The notes: generated by a model not told the origin, from the sequence alone. Positions 27,445 to 37,475 are shown, counted from the first letter of the stretch. The stretch is 64,000 nucleotides of DNA from Chthonomonadaceae bacterium (GCA_027459665.1 DAIDHN010000008.1:1-64000); one strand, 5' to 3'. Numbers and translations: made by a program.

Positions 27445-29628
27445 ATGAGTTCCTATCCTTCCATGGAGCAGGCGCCTTCAACAGGTGCGCGAGATATTGG
27501 CGGACTGATTTGGAGGCGTGGCTGGGTAGTGCTGGTAATCGTATTGATCGCACTTGCGATCGCTTACCTGATTACCATAAAAACACCCAAAACATGGACT
27601 GCCAAGGCGATGCTGATTACTTCTGGCAGCGCATACCAGAATACTACCGGAATCGCGCAGGCGCAGAGTACGGCCAGCAACGAACTGCAGATGCTGCAGT
27701 CGGACGACATTGCCCAGCTCACCCTGGCGTGGCTGAAACAAGACTCGCTCAGGCAGGGTGTACCGTTTACATTCGGCGACCTTACTGCGCAGCAGTTTAT
27801 GAACAAGCTCACGGTAGACAACCCCAGCGGCACCAGCCTAATCAATGTGAGCATGAGCGACCAAAGCCCTGAAAAAGCCCAGCAGCTTGCAAACGGAGTG
27901 TGTAAAGCCTTTGTTGCATGGAACCACTCTCTGTTGGTCAACAGCACCAGCCAGAACATACATGACCTTGAACATCAGCTGAGTGTTGCAAAAGAGAAAG
28001 CCCTGAGTGCAGATATTGCATTGAGAAACTTTAAAGATCAGCATCATCTGGTAGATTTGCCTACACAGGATGGCGCTGCCTTGCAGCGTTACGAAGAAGC
28101 CGCAAACAATGTAACCCAGCTGCAGGCATCTGTAGCGGCACAGCAGACCAAGGTAAAGGCGCTTAAGGCGCAGCTTAGCACCATGGACAAACAGGTGCTG
28201 GCGCAGAATGGTTTTCGAGACGACATGGTTTATTCCTCATTGATGTCTGAACTAACCCAGGCCAAGCAGGAATATGCCCAGAAACTTGAAAAGTACCAGC
28301 CGGATTTCCCTGGCATGCCTGCCAAACTGAGCTATATTCAGAAGCTGCAGCAGCAGGTAGATGCGCTTCGCAAAAAAACTGTCACCAGCGTACTGCCTAC
28401 CGCAACAGAACAGGATACCCAGCTGCAGGATTTGCAGAAAGCAGAAACCACTTTGCTGGTGGAACAAAAGCAGCTGCTGGATGCGCAAAACCAGGCAGCA
28501 CAATTTAATTCGAACCTGCAGGGAATACCGCAGCTGGAGATGCAGTACAACCAGCTGTCGGAGCGTGACAAAAACCTGAGAAAAGTTGAACAGGAAGTAC
28601 AGAAAAACCTCACCCTGGCACAGGTAGGCACCAGTACGCAGCGTGTGAATGTGCAGATTGCGCAGGATGCCCTTCTGCCTGAACAGCCATCCAGCCCCAA
28701 TATGACCAATAACCTGCTTTTTGGCGGTGTGCTTGGGCTGGTGCTTGGAATTGCTACCCTGATGCTGCTGGAAAATACCGATCAGCGCCTGCGCACCACA
28801 GGACGTGCCCGCGCCATGCTTCCAGGCAGTGTGATTGGAGCGCTGCCCAGCGTGAAAAATACGCAGATACAGGCCCTGCTGCAGGGCAACAGTGCAGGCA
28901 GAACCGCCGAAGCCTACAGCCTGGCACGGGCCAATCTGTCGCTGGCCCTGCGCAATCTGGGGCAGGGATGCCATGTGGTTATGGTAACCAGTGCGCTGCC
29001 CGGCGAGGGTAAGTCGCTTACTGCTGTTGCCCTGGCGCGCTCTTCTGCACGTGCCGGTAAACGCGTAATTCTGGTAGAGGCCGATATGCGCCGACCTAGC
29101 ATGAACGCGCTCTTCAATACCAGCGAACCCACTGGACTTGCGGAGGTGCTGAATGGTGAAATGCAGTTGGATGATGTGCTGGTAGGGTCTGACGTAGAAA
29201 ACCTTACCCTGCTCTACAGTGGGGCGCCTAGCTGCAATCCTTCCGACCTGATTGCACGGCCGCAAATGACAGAACTGATTCAGGCTCTAAGGCAGGAGGC
29301 AGACATCATTTATGTAGATACTCCGCCTTGCTCTGTAGTGGCAGATGCGCTGGTTATGGCACCTCTGGCAGACTGTATTCTGCAAGTTGTCAGTCTGGAT
29401 ATGGCAGATCAGCCCACTACCCTGGAGACTACTGCTGCACTTCGGGCAGCCGACCCGAGGTCAATGGTATACTTCATCAATCGCGCTCCGGATGAGCCGA
29501 ATAAAAGCTACTCCAGCTACTATACAAAGCACGACAGCTCTGCCAGTCAGGCTGCGCCTGCAAATCCACCCCGCGCATTGTTGAATGCACCTGAAGAAAA
29601 ACAGGATAACTCTGCAGACCGGCAGTAA
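27445..29628 (+). CDS. Polysaccharide co-polymerase / tyrosine autokinase (Wzz + BY-kinase)
   Basis: A 727-residue inner-membrane protein controlling exopolysaccharide chain length and export. Residues about 17-45 hold the first membrane helix after a Wzz start, followed by a long periplasmic coiled-coil region rich in Gln/Lys (about 180-420). The second helix (LLFGGVLGLVLGIATLML) leads to a cytosolic kinase with Walker A' VTSALPGEGKSLTA, RVILVEADMRRPS and IIYVDTPP. A C-terminal tyrosine cluster, SYSSYYTKHD, is the likely autophosphorylation site. It is the first gene of the operon; GGGAG lies before the ATG. Confidence 0.9.
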   Translation: MSSYPSMEQAPSTGARDIGGLIWRRGWVVLVIVLIALAIAYLITIKTPKTWTAKAMLITSGSAYQNTTGIAQAQSTASNELQMLQSDDIAQLTLAWLKQDSLRQGVPFTFGDLTAQQFMNKLTVDNPSGTSLINVSMSDQSPEKAQQLANGVCKAFVAWNHSLLVNSTSQNIHDLEHQLSVAKEKALSADIALRNFKDQHHLVDLPTQDGAALQRYEEAANNVTQLQASVAAQQTKVKALKAQLSTMDKQVLAQNGFRDDMVYSSLMSELTQAKQEYAQKLEKYQPDFPGMPAKLSYIQKLQQQVDALRKKTVTSVLPTATEQDTQLQDLQKAETTLLVEQKQLLDAQNQAAQFNSNLQGIPQLEMQYNQLSERDKNLRKVEQEVQKNLTLAQVGTSTQRVNVQIAQDALLPEQPSSPNMTNNLLFGGVLGLVLGIATLMLLENTDQRLRTTGRARAMLPGSVIGALPSVKNTQIQALLQGNSAGRTAEAYSLARANLSLALRNLGQGCHVVMVTSALPGEGKSLTAVALARSSARAGKRVILVEADMRRPSMNALFNTSEPTGLAEVLNGEMQLDDVLVGSDVENLTLLYSGAPSCNPSDLIARPQMTELIQALRQEADIIYVDTPPCSVVADALVMAPLADCILQVVSLDMADQPTTLETTAALRAADPRSMVYFINRAPDEPNKSYSSYYTKHDSSASQAAPANPPRALLNAPEEKQDNSADRQ

Positions 29629-29644
29629 TCTGCTGCCCTACAGC

Positions 29645-29671
29645 GCCCCGAAGATAACATTTCTTCGGGGC
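29645..29671 (+). promoter_or_regulatory. Stem-loop in the leader of the export gene
   Basis: A perfect 10-bp stem (GCCCCGAAGA / TCTTCGGGGC) with a 7-nt loop lies between the kinase stop and the export-protein start. No T-tract follows, so it is not a simple terminator. Its 3' arm ends just before the GGGAG ribosome-binding site, so it may tune translation or mRNA stability. Confidence 0.55.
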
Positions 29672-29683
29672 GGGAGAAGTATT

Positions 29684-30913
29684 ATGAAAGCGAAAGTTTT
29701 GTTCAGCATGTTTGTACTGCTTGCAGTCAACTCTGTTGCTGGTGCACAAACTACCCCTGCCAAGCCAAATCCCGTCTCGCAGCCTGCAGCCGGTGCGCCA
29801 TCTGGTACCATCCTGCCTCCAGACAGCATGGTGACAGGGCCGTACCTGCTGGGGCCGGGAGATGTGATCTCGGTCGCCTCCATTGGTTTTCCTCAGTTCA
29901 ACAGCCAGATTGCAATACCGCCCGATGGTTTTATTACTCCCATACTTATCAAAAAGCATATCAATGTGGTGGGAATGACAACCGATCAGCTTGCCGCACA
30001 ACTGGTGCAGGAATACTCCAAGTACGTGGTAAGCCCGGACTTCACTGTGTCGCTGGTGCAAAAACGCCCCATACAGCCCATTTCCGTTTTTGGAGCAATA
30101 AGCGGCAATCTCAATTGGCAGCCCGGTCTGCACCTCATAGATGCGCTGGCTCGTTTGGGAGGCAGCCAAACAGGGGCGAACCTCAGCCGGGTTGTTCTGA
30201 CGCACCCCAATGGAGAATCGGTTACGCTGGATGTGAGTCACCCGGAAACCAAGGCAAATTCTCCCGAAAATGTGCTGCTGGGCGAAGGAGATACCATTTA
30301 CATTCCGCTCAAGCATGAAATGATCTCTGTTACCGGTGAAGTGGGCGCACCTGGTGCTTACGCATACACCCATAAAATGACTGTGATGGAGGCAATCTCC
30401 GATGCGGCAGGCTTGCGCATGGAAAACGCCGACCTGGCCAATGCGGTGCTTACCAGAGATGGAAAACAGACTCCGCTTGACCTTTATGCCCTGTATAAAG
30501 AAAATAAAATACAGAACAACATGCCACTGGAACCCGGCGACAGCATCTTTGTTCCTAAAGTGAGAAACCGGGTCTACTTCCTCGGGGCTGTTTCCAAAAT
30601 AGGCTGGTACAACCTGCGTCCGGGCGATAAGCTGATGGATGCGCTTACACAGATGGGGCCGGAAAAAGATGCCGACCTGGCGCACATTCGCGTCATAGAA
30701 ATATCGGGAGACAAGAAAGCGTACAAACCGCTTATTGTAAACTTCCAGAAAATCGAGAACGGCGATGTTTCAGGCAATATTCCACTGCATGCCGGTGAAG
30801 TGATCTTTGTACCCAAACGCGGGCACAAGTTCGGCCTGAGCGACGTTCTGGGAGCCTTGTATCCACTGAACTTGCTGGATGGCGCAGCACGCCTCTTCAG
30901 CGGTAATTTCTAA
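29684..30913 (+). CDS. Polysaccharide export protein (Wza-like, SLBB domains)
   Basis: A 409-residue exported protein that forms or gates the outer-membrane channel for the polymer. A signal peptide of about 23 residues ends at AGA-Q. The polysaccharide-export domain contains YLLGPGDVISV. Three SLBB-like repeats follow (ISVFGAISGNLNWQPG, ISVTGEVGAPGAY and VYFLGAVSKIGWYNLRPG). There is no lipobox Cys, unlike E. coli Wza. I chose the ATG at 29684 because GGGAG precedes it and the signal peptide begins there. Confidence 0.88.
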   Translation: MKAKVLFSMFVLLAVNSVAGAQTTPAKPNPVSQPAAGAPSGTILPPDSMVTGPYLLGPGDVISVASIGFPQFNSQIAIPPDGFITPILIKKHINVVGMTTDQLAAQLVQEYSKYVVSPDFTVSLVQKRPIQPISVFGAISGNLNWQPGLHLIDALARLGGSQTGANLSRVVLTHPNGESVTLDVSHPETKANSPENVLLGEGDTIYIPLKHEMISVTGEVGAPGAYAYTHKMTVMEAISDAAGLRMENADLANAVLTRDGKQTPLDLYALYKENKIQNNMPLEPGDSIFVPKVRNRVYFLGAVSKIGWYNLRPGDKLMDALTQMGPEKDADLAHIRVIEISGDKKAYKPLIVNFQKIENGDVSGNIPLHAGEVIFVPKRGHKFGLSDVLGALYPLNLLDGAARLFSGNF

Positions 30914-30968
30914 ACTCTACGCTCCTCCCTGCGCATGGCAGCAGGGAGGAGCAAGGAATACACTCTTT

Positions 30969-32102
30969 ATGCGAATAGCTCTTGTTCATGATTTCCTTGT
31001 GCAAAATGGCGGGGCGGAAAAAGTGCTGGAAGAACTTCATTCCATCTTTCCTGAAGCGCCGATCTATACCTCAATTTATGAGGCGGAGATCATGCCAAAG
31101 AATTATAGACACTGGGATATACAAACAAGCTTCCTGCAAAAAATTCCTGCCAAAAAACGCACACACCGTTTCTTTCTCCCGTGGTACCCCATGGCTTTTG
31201 AAAGCTTCGATCTGAGTGAGTATGAGCTGGTGATAAGTAGCTCATCTGCCTTTGCACACGGTGTGATTACGCACCCGGAAGCCCTGCATATCTGTTACAG
31301 CCATACACCTATGCGCTATGCATGGATGTCTTCTTCGTACCTTGAACGGGAAAATATGCCAGCCTCTGTCCGTACCCTGCTGGCTCCTACCCTGCATAAA
31401 CTGCGCGGCTGGGATGCAAATGCGAGTATGCGGGTTGATCACTATATCGCAAACTCGCGGATAGTGGCGGGCAGAATAGAGAAGTACTACCGCCGCAAAT
31501 GCGATATAGTATTTCCTCCCATAGACACAGAAGCATTTGCACTCGCAGAAGATGCAGAAGATTACTATCTGATAGCAGCACGCTTTGCCCCGTACAAACG
31601 CCTTGATCTTGCTATAGAAGCATGCAACAAAATGCGCAGAAAACTGGTGGTGGTTGGCAGCGGGAGGCAGGAAAAGCACCTGCGCGAACTGGCCGGGCCA
31701 ACAGTAGAATTTCAGGGCAGAGTGGATTTTGGCACGCTGGTGAACATTATGAGCCGATGCAAGGCGTATATAATGCCTGGGCAGGAAGACTTTGGCATTT
31801 CACCCGTGGAGGCAAATGCATGTGGAAGACCTGTTATTGCCTATGATGCAGGCGGCGCCCGTGACAGTCAGAGAGAGGGAGTAACCGGCGTGCTGTTTGA
31901 ACAGCAGACAGTAGAAAGCCTTTGTGAGGCGATAGAGCGGCTGGAAACAATGAACTTCGACCCGCATCGCATACGTGAACACGCCATGCAGTTTGATAAA
32001 GAGGTGTTTCGAGAATCCATTCTGAGAATAGTGGACGAACAGTGGAATAAAAGAAAAGAAAGCAAGCTTCATCCTCCTGGAGAACCAGCATACATTCCAT
32101 GA
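30969..32102 (+). CDS. Glycosyltransferase family 4
   Basis: A 377-residue GT-B glycosyltransferase of the exopolysaccharide operon, adding a sugar from an NDP-donor to the lipid-linked repeat. The N-terminus MRIALVHDFLVQNGGAEKV is typical of this group. The C-terminal donor site shows RFAPYKRLDLAIEA and GQEDFGISPVEANACGRPV with the E-x7-E-like motif. Its stop overlaps the exosortase start by 4 nt (ATGA). Sugar specificity is not evident. Confidence 0.88.
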   Translation: MRIALVHDFLVQNGGAEKVLEELHSIFPEAPIYTSIYEAEIMPKNYRHWDIQTSFLQKIPAKKRTHRFFLPWYPMAFESFDLSEYELVISSSSAFAHGVITHPEALHICYSHTPMRYAWMSSSYLERENMPASVRTLLAPTLHKLRGWDANASMRVDHYIANSRIVAGRIEKYYRRKCDIVFPPIDTEAFALAEDAEDYYLIAARFAPYKRLDLAIEACNKMRRKLVVVGSGRQEKHLRELAGPTVEFQGRVDFGTLVNIMSRCKAYIMPGQEDFGISPVEANACGRPVIAYDAGGARDSQREGVTGVLFEQQTVESLCEAIERLETMNFDPHRIREHAMQFDKEVFRESILRIVDEQWNKRKESKLHPPGEPAYIP

Positions 32103-33022
32103 CACAGAGTACTATATCGCATAATACAGATGCCATGCAGCCTGATATACGGCAGGAGAGCATGAAAGAGGCTTTTGCTTCTATTGTTTCAGACTTGAAG
32201 CGCTGGCCTGCACAGGCATGGCTGCTCAGTGCAATGATACTGCTGCTTTACATACCAGTAATAGCAGAAACGCTTCCATACTGGCTAGACAACGGCACCT
32301 ACTCTTTTTGTGCGCTTATCATACCCATCAGTCTGGGGCTGCTGTTTTTGATGCGGCACGATCTGCGTGGAATAGAGCGTAACCCCAGTTTAACAGGCAT
32401 ATGGTGGATAGCTGCCGGGGTGCTGATAGAGCAGCTGGGCTGGTTTACTCATATTCGCTTCCTTGCGGTAGGATCGCTGCCCCTGGTGCTTATCGGCGCC
32501 ATTTTAGTAATGCATGGCCCAAAAATGCTGCGGGTTATACGCTTTCCTATTCTGTTTCTGGTTTTTGCAGCGCCATTTCCAGAACCTATCCTCACGAAAG
32601 TGGATGTGGAAGCGCAGTTCATCAGCACGATCAGCACAGAGCACATTATGCAGTTTTTTGGGTTTGCCATTGTGCGCCAGGGCAGCGTGCTTCAGGTGCC
32701 AACCATGTCGCTCAATGTAGCAGAAGCATGCAGCGGATTTAAGAAAATGACCTCGTTTTTCTGCTTCGCTGTGCTGTATGGCTGGGTGTTTCGCATGCAA
32801 ATATCCAAATGGCTTGCGCTGATATGCCTCAGCATGCCCCTTGCCATGATTGCTAACATTGTGCGTATCTGCGGCCTGGTGGCCATTGCCTCATGGTACG
32901 GCCCCAGGCCGGAAGCGATTGCACACGAATATGCCGACTATTTTGTAATTGCTCTCTCCAGCGTACTGCTGGTTTGGGCGGGAGGTAAACTGGGATGCGA
33001 AAAGACACGATTTACACAATAG
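32099..33022 (+). CDS. Exosortase (EpsH/Xrt family)
   Basis: A 307-residue multi-spanning transpeptidase-like enzyme that cleaves PEP-CTERM sorting signals. About eight membrane helices are visible. The catalytic triad is in place: C211 in VAEACSGFKK, R256 in NIVRICG and H276 in AHEYADYF. It is followed by epsI with a 28-bp overlap and lies inside the polysaccharide operon, the EpsH-type arrangement known from proteobacteria. A likely substrate is encoded at 41946-43760. Confidence 0.93.
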   Translation: MTQSTISHNTDAMQPDIRQESMKEAFASIVSDLKRWPAQAWLLSAMILLLYIPVIAETLPYWLDNGTYSFCALIIPISLGLLFLMRHDLRGIERNPSLTGIWWIAAGVLIEQLGWFTHIRFLAVGSLPLVLIGAILVMHGPKMLRVIRFPILFLVFAAPFPEPILTKVDVEAQFISTISTEHIMQFFGFAIVRQGSVLQVPTMSLNVAEACSGFKKMTSFFCFAVLYGWVFRMQISKWLALICLSMPLAMIANIVRICGLVAIASWYGPRPEAIAHEYADYFVIALSSVLLVWAGGKLGCEKTRFTQ

Positions 33023-33633
33023 CGGCCTGTGCAGTACTGCTGACTGGCATAGTCGCTCAGCATGCACTGGCAAGAATGAAGTATGCACACCCTACTCCAC
33101 TCCCTATAAACACTTTTCCCAGGCAGATAGGCAACTGGAAAGCAGGCAAAGACCTGCCCAACGATCCGCTGATTCTGGAGGCGCTTCCCGGTGCTACCCT
33201 GGTGAGCCGCGACTACGCCAACGTGAAACACCCACAGGAAACCGTGAACCTCATGCTGGTCACCGGAAACTCGTACCAGGATTTTCATGACCCAAGAGGC
33301 TGCTTTCCCACCCACGGTTTCAGAGTGTCTCACCTGGAAAACTGGGTGCAGGATGGCAACAGAATTCAGTACATGCAGGCCGAGCAGAATGGAAATACCA
33401 TCGATTTTCTGTTTTATGTGCCTGGCGGGCTGGGGTTTGCTTCTGAGCAAGGGGATTTGTTTTTGCGCAAAATGTTTGCCCTGAGAGAAATGCTCACCGG
33501 TGCGTCGGGCGGGTCGGTTGTGGTGCGCCTTACTGTAGATGACGGGCCAAACAGCCAACAATTGATGCGACATTTTATTGATGTGATTCAGCCTGCAGTT
33601 ACTGCACTGGTAGCAAAAGGAAAAAAGAAATAG
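32995..33633 (+). CDS. epsI: Exosortase-associated protein EpsI
   Basis: A 212-residue exported or anchored protein of the EpsI family (DUF3485). An N-terminal hydrophobic segment (TIYTIAACAVLLTGIVAQ) is followed by FPRQIGNWKAG and the family block YQDFHDPRGCFPTHGF, whose Cys is conserved. It usually travels with or is fused to exosortase; its exact role is not settled. It overlaps the exosortase gene by 28 bp in another frame and ends at the TAGTG junction with the permease gene. Confidence 0.88.
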   Translation: MRKDTIYTIAACAVLLTGIVAQHALARMKYAHPTPLPINTFPRQIGNWKAGKDLPNDPLILEALPGATLVSRDYANVKHPQETVNLMLVTGNSYQDFHDPRGCFPTHGFRVSHLENWVQDGNRIQYMQAEQNGNTIDFLFYVPGGLGFASEQGDLFLRKMFALREMLTGASGGSVVVRLTVDDGPNSQQLMRHFIDVIQPAVTALVAKGKKK

Positions 33634-34511
33634 TGAGCGCAAATACCATTCAATCTTCACGTACGCCTCTGGTAGTGCTGAAACCGCCCAGCGGGTGGGC
33701 ACATATTAACCTGGCAGAGATGTGGCATTTTAGAGACCTGCTGTACACCTTTGCCTATCGTGATGTAAAACTGCGCTATAGGCAAACTGCCCTGGGAGCC
33801 ATCTGGGTGCTGCTTCAGCCGCTGATGGCAGCAGGAATTATGTCGTTTGTTTTTGGCAAGGTGGCAGGCTTGAAAAGCCCGAACGGCATTCCCTATTTTG
33901 CGTTTGCGTTTGCAGGGCAGCTTGGCTGGAATCTCTTTTCAAGCATTTTTACGCGCGCCAACAGCAGCCTGCTGCAAAATGCACAACTGGTTTCCAAGGT
34001 CTACTTTCCGCGTATGCTGATGCCTCTTTCTACCGTATGTTCTGCCTGTATCGACTTTCTTATTTCGCTGGGCATGATGGTGGCAATGATGTTTGCATAC
34101 CATATTGCACCCCATGCCAATGTGCTGCTGCTTCCCCTTTGGGTTGCCTGTTTTGCTATGCTGGCGCTGGGCGCAGGGTTTGTTACCTCTGCACTTATGG
34201 TTTCTTACAGAGATGTACAGTATGTGGTGCCTGTTCTGGTAAACTTTCTTATGTTTGCAAGCCCCGTGGCTTATTCTTTGCAACAGGTGCATGAAAAAGT
34301 GCTGCATCATTCGCTGTCTGCTACAAGCTATATCTTCTACACCATCAACCCGCTTTCAGGGCTGCTGGAAGGTTTGCGCTGGTCTTTGCTGGGAACCGGC
34401 ACACTTGCTTTAGGGCAGGCGCTCTATTCTGTGGCCTGGTGCGCATTTGTGTTTTTTGCCGGTGCGCTTGCATTCAGGCGCATGGAGGCAAAATTTGCCG
34501 ACGTTATCTGA
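33633..34511 (+). CDS. ABC-2 type polysaccharide export permease (Wzm-like)
   Basis: A 292-residue inner-membrane permease with six predicted helices. The cytoplasmic start [23 protein letters not shown] is the family signature, and [21 protein letters not shown] matches the conserved loop. It would move a lipid-linked glycan across the membrane with an ATP-binding partner (Wzt/TagH), which is not encoded next to it. The GTG start overlaps the epsI stop by one base. The 3' end carries the GGAGG for rfbA. Confidence 0.87.
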   Translation: MSANTIQSSRTPLVVLKPPSGWAHINLAEMWHFRDLLYTFAYRDVKLRYRQTALGAIWVLLQPLMAAGIMSFVFGKVAGLKSPNGIPYFAFAFAGQLGWNLFSSIFTRANSSLLQNAQLVSKVYFPRMLMPLSTVCSACIDFLISLGMMVAMMFAYHIAPHANVLLLPLWVACFAMLALGAGFVTSALMVSYRDVQYVVPVLVNFLMFASPVAYSLQQVHEKVLHHSLSATSYIFYTINPLSGLLEGLRWSLLGTGTLALGQALYSVAWCAFVFFAGALAFRRMEAKFADVI

Positions 34512-35385
34512 AAGACGCGGTATTGTGCTGGCGGGGGGGAGCGGCACTCGGCTTTACCCCGCCACACTGGCGCTTTCTAAACAGCTGCTGCCGGTATACG
34601 ACAAACCAATGATCTACTACCCGCTTTCCACCCTGATGCTGGCGGGTATTCGGCATATTCTGCTCATATCCACTCCTCATGACCTGCCCCTGTTTCAAAG
34701 GCTTTTGGGCGATGGCTCTGCATTTGGCATAGAACTGGAATACGCAGAGCAGCCGCGCCCGGAAGGGCTGGCACAGGCTTTTTTGATAGGGAAACAGTTT
34801 CTTCAGCAGAAACCTGCCTGCCTTGTACTGGGAGACAACCTGTTTTATGGCCATGGTCTGCCTGAACTGATGTATGCTGCAGACCAGCGCACTGATGGGG
34901 CAACAGTATTTGGGTACCGAGTGAGTGACCCGCAGAGATATGGTGTAATGGAACGCGATGCCAGGGGGCGCGTGGTATCGCTGGAAGAAAAACCACTGAA
35001 CCCGCGTTCTAATTACGCAGTGGTAGGACTGTATTTTTATGATGCAGCCGTAACAGAAATGGCTGAAAGCCTGCGACCCTCTGTGCGGGGCGAACTGGAA
35101 ATTACCGACCTGAATAATTTGTATCTGCAGCAGGGAAAACTTTATGCTGAAATGATGGGGCGCGGGTTTGCCTGGCTGGATACCGGTACGCATGATTCGC
35201 TGGTGGAAGCCTCCAATTTTATTCAGGCAATAGAACTCAGGCAGGGTCTGAAAGTTGCCTGCCTGGAAGAAATTGCGCTGGAAATGGGTTATATTACACC
35301 AGAGCAGCTGCTGGAGCGTGCTGAAGCGATGGGGAAAACAGGCTATGGCCACTACTTGAGGGGCCTGATAAAGGAGAATGCATGA
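34495..35385 (+). CDS. rfbA: Glucose-1-phosphate thymidylyltransferase
   Basis: A 296-residue enzyme making dTDP-glucose from dTTP and glucose 1-phosphate, the first step to dTDP-deoxysugars. It has [47 protein letters not shown] and the C-terminal [16 protein letters not shown] chose the TTG at 34495 because a perfect GGAGG lies 6 nt upstream, inside the permease gene; an ATG at 34447 would add an unlike 16-residue tail. It overlaps the next gene by 4 nt. Confidence 0.93.
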   Translation: MPTLSERRGIVLAGGSGTRLYPATLALSKQLLPVYDKPMIYYPLSTLMLAGIRHILLISTPHDLPLFQRLLGDGSAFGIELEYAEQPRPEGLAQAFLIGKQFLQQKPACLVLGDNLFYGHGLPELMYAADQRTDGATVFGYRVSDPQRYGVMERDARGRVVSLEEKPLNPRSNYAVVGLYFYDAAVTEMAESLRPSVRGELEITDLNNLYLQQGKLYAEMMGRGFAWLDTGTHDSLVEASNFIQAIELRQGLKVACLEEIALEMGYITPEQLLERAEAMGKTGYGHYLRGLIKENA

Positions 35386-35834
35386 CTCAGGAGATACCGG
35401 GGGTAGTTATAAAACCGCTCGGAAAGTACAAAGACAGCCGCGGATGGCTGATAGAATTGTTTAGGGAAGATGAACTGCCAAACGGATTTATGCCCGTGAT
35501 GGGCTATATTTCGCTGACACACCCAGGAATAGCGCGCGGCCCGCACGAACACAGAGACCAGACCGACGGCTTCGCTTTTCTTTCGGGGGCATTTGAAGTA
35601 ACCTTGTGGGAAAACCGCTCCGGCTATGAGCCATGTAAGGTCGTTGTGCAGGCCGGGGAAAACAATCCTCTCTTTTTAGTTGTGCCGCCCGGAGTGGTGC
35701 ATGCCTACAAGAACGTTGGAAGCGATGATGCTACCGTGCTCAATTTTCCCGACAGGCTGTATGCAGGCAAAGGCAAAGCCGAACCCGTAGATGAGATACG
35801 GCATGAAGAAATAGACTCGGAGTTCAAACTGTGA
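35382..35834 (+). CDS. dTDP-4-dehydrorhamnose 3,5-epimerase-like cupin protein
   Basis: A 150-residue RmlC-type cupin, shorter than the usual ~180. It keeps [17 protein letters not shown], the His-containing [13 protein letters not shown] and [12 protein letters not shown]. The normal RGLHYQ is replaced by RGPHEH, so the exact reaction (3,5-epimerase or a related sugar isomerase such as FdtA) is open. It sits between rfbA and rfbB with 4-nt overlaps on both sides, which ties it to dTDP-sugar synthesis. No rmlD reductase is seen in the window. Confidence 0.8.
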   Translation: MTQEIPGVVIKPLGKYKDSRGWLIELFREDELPNGFMPVMGYISLTHPGIARGPHEHRDQTDGFAFLSGAFEVTLWENRSGYEPCKVVVQAGENNPLFLVVPPGVVHAYKNVGSDDATVLNFPDRLYAGKGKAEPVDEIRHEEIDSEFKL

Positions 35835-36862
35835 AAACTCTGCTGGTCACAGGGTGCGCCGGGTTTATTGGCAGCAACTACTGCCGCTATGTGCTGCAAA
35901 AAGATGCCGATGCCAGAGTGATTGGTTTAGATGCTCTTACGTATGCAGGCAATCTTTCTACTATGCATGACCTGAAACAGAACACAAGGTTCTGCTTTTA
36001 CCCGGGCAAAATACAGGATGATACAGTGGTGAGCGGCATTATACAGGCCGAAAAAGTAGACTATATCGTCAATTTTGCAGCTGAAAGCCACAACGACAGG
36101 TCTCTGCTGAACCCGGCAGAGTTTATACAAACCGATGTTGCCGGCGTATTTACCCTGCTTGATGCAACCCGAAAATTTGGCCTGAGGCGCATGCTGCATG
36201 TCTCGACCGATGAGGTGTATGGTTCTACCATAGACGGCAGGTTTACAGAGCAAACCCCGCTGGAACCGAATACACCGTATTCGGCAAGCAAGGCAGGGGG
36301 AGACCTGCAGTGCAGGGCGCACCACATTGCCTACAATACACCGGTGGTAGTTACCCGCTGCGGCAACAATTTCGGCCCGTGGCAGTACCCTGAAAAACTG
36401 CTGCCGTTTTTTATTACCCGCCTCATAGACAACCGCAGGGTGCCCCTGTATGGCGATGGAAGCCAGGTAAGAGACTGGGTGTTTGTAGAAGATCACTGCA
36501 GCGGAATACACCACGTGCTGGAACATGGCGAGCCAGGGCAGGTTTACAACATCGGCGCAGACGGAGAACAGACGAACATAGCTGTAACCAGAATGCTGCT
36601 GGAACTGCTTGGAAAGCCTGAAAGCCTGATCAAGCACATACCAGACCCGCGCGGAAACGCACACGACAGGCGCTACAGCATAGATGCTTCACGCCTGAAA
36701 AGCCTGGGCTGGCAGCCTGAGCATGAGTTTTCTGCTTCTCTTGAATGCACTGTGAAGTGGTACAGCAGCAGACAGAACTGGTGGAGGGAAATACTGGCCA
36801 AGCCAGACTACCAGGCGTTTATAAAGCGCTTTTACGGCAAATACCTCGGAGAAGACCTGTAG
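35831..36862 (+). CDS. rfbB: dTDP-glucose 4,6-dehydratase
   Basis: A 343-residue extended SDR enzyme converting dTDP-glucose to dTDP-4-keto-6-deoxyglucose. NAD binds at LVTGCAGFIGSNYCRYV; the active site has STDEVYGS and YSASKAGGD (Tyr-x3-Lys), followed by RCGNNFGPWQYPEKLLP and GDGSQVRDWVFVEDHC. Small departures from the E. coli type (NDRS for VDRS, GPWQYP for GPYQFP) suggest a divergent branch. The GTG start overlaps the preceding stop. Confidence 0.93.
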   Translation: MKTLLVTGCAGFIGSNYCRYVLQKDADARVIGLDALTYAGNLSTMHDLKQNTRFCFYPGKIQDDTVVSGIIQAEKVDYIVNFAAESHNDRSLLNPAEFIQTDVAGVFTLLDATRKFGLRRMLHVSTDEVYGSTIDGRFTEQTPLEPNTPYSASKAGGDLQCRAHHIAYNTPVVVTRCGNNFGPWQYPEKLLPFFITRLIDNRRVPLYGDGSQVRDWVFVEDHCSGIHHVLEHGEPGQVYNIGADGEQTNIAVTRMLLELLGKPESLIKHIPDPRGNAHDRRYSIDASRLKSLGWQPEHEFSASLECTVKWYSSRQNWWREILAKPDYQAFIKRFYGKYLGEDL

Positions 36863-36888
36863 TTTTTGCAGAAAAAGGAGAGTTTTGA

Positions 36889-37461
36889 ATGAACCCGGCA
36901 GATACATTGAGCTATATTGTTGGCAGAAGAAGCCTGCGCGCGATGGAACCCGGAGCAAAGATACCGCAAGAAGCAGTATCTAGAATGCTGGAAGCAGCAA
37001 GATGGGCGCCATCCTGTTCAAATACGCAGCCGTGGCGCTTTGTGGTGGTGCAGGAACCTGAAGCATTTCAGAAAGCCTTGCAGGCCCTGAAACCAGGAAA
37101 CCGCACCTGGGCACAGCATGCAGGGGCGCTGATAGTTCTCTGTGCCAACCCTGCCGATGACTACGAAATGGCGGGGCAGCCTGCTTACCTGTTTGACTGC
37201 GGTCTCGCCGCTCAAAACCTGATGCTGCAGGGGGTGGCAGAGGGACTGGTAATGCACCCAATGGCCGGATGGGAAGAAGAGCCGATGCGTTTGGCTATTG
37301 GTTTACCCATGCCCTACCGGGTAGTGTGCGTGATTGCTGCAGGGCAGACGGGAAAGCTGGAAAATCTGCCAGAAGACCTGCAAAAGCGAGAGGCTGGCGA
37401 AAGGGTTCGCAAACCTCTCGCCAACCTCGTTTATTTCGACGCCTGGCCAAATGAAGGCTGA
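36889..37461 (+). CDS. Nitroreductase family protein
   Basis: A 190-residue FMN-dependent oxidoreductase of the compact nitroreductase type. It shows GRRSLRAMEPG, EAARWAPSCSNTQPWRFVVV (FMN contacts) and DCGLAAQNLMLQGVAEGL, with PMAGWEEEPMR near the C-terminus. The natural substrate is unknown. It has a clear AAAGGAG and follows rfbB by 26 bp, so it may be the last gene of the operon. It converges with the sigma factor gene, 14 bp apart. Confidence 0.88.
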   Translation: MNPADTLSYIVGRRSLRAMEPGAKIPQEAVSRMLEAARWAPSCSNTQPWRFVVVQEPEAFQKALQALKPGNRTWAQHAGALIVLCANPADDYEMAGQPAYLFDCGLAAQNLMLQGVAEGLVMHPMAGWEEEPMRLAIGLPMPYRVVCVIAAGQTGKLENLPEDLQKREAGERVRKPLANLVYFDAWPNEG

Positions 37462-37475
37462 GCGGTAAGAGAAGT

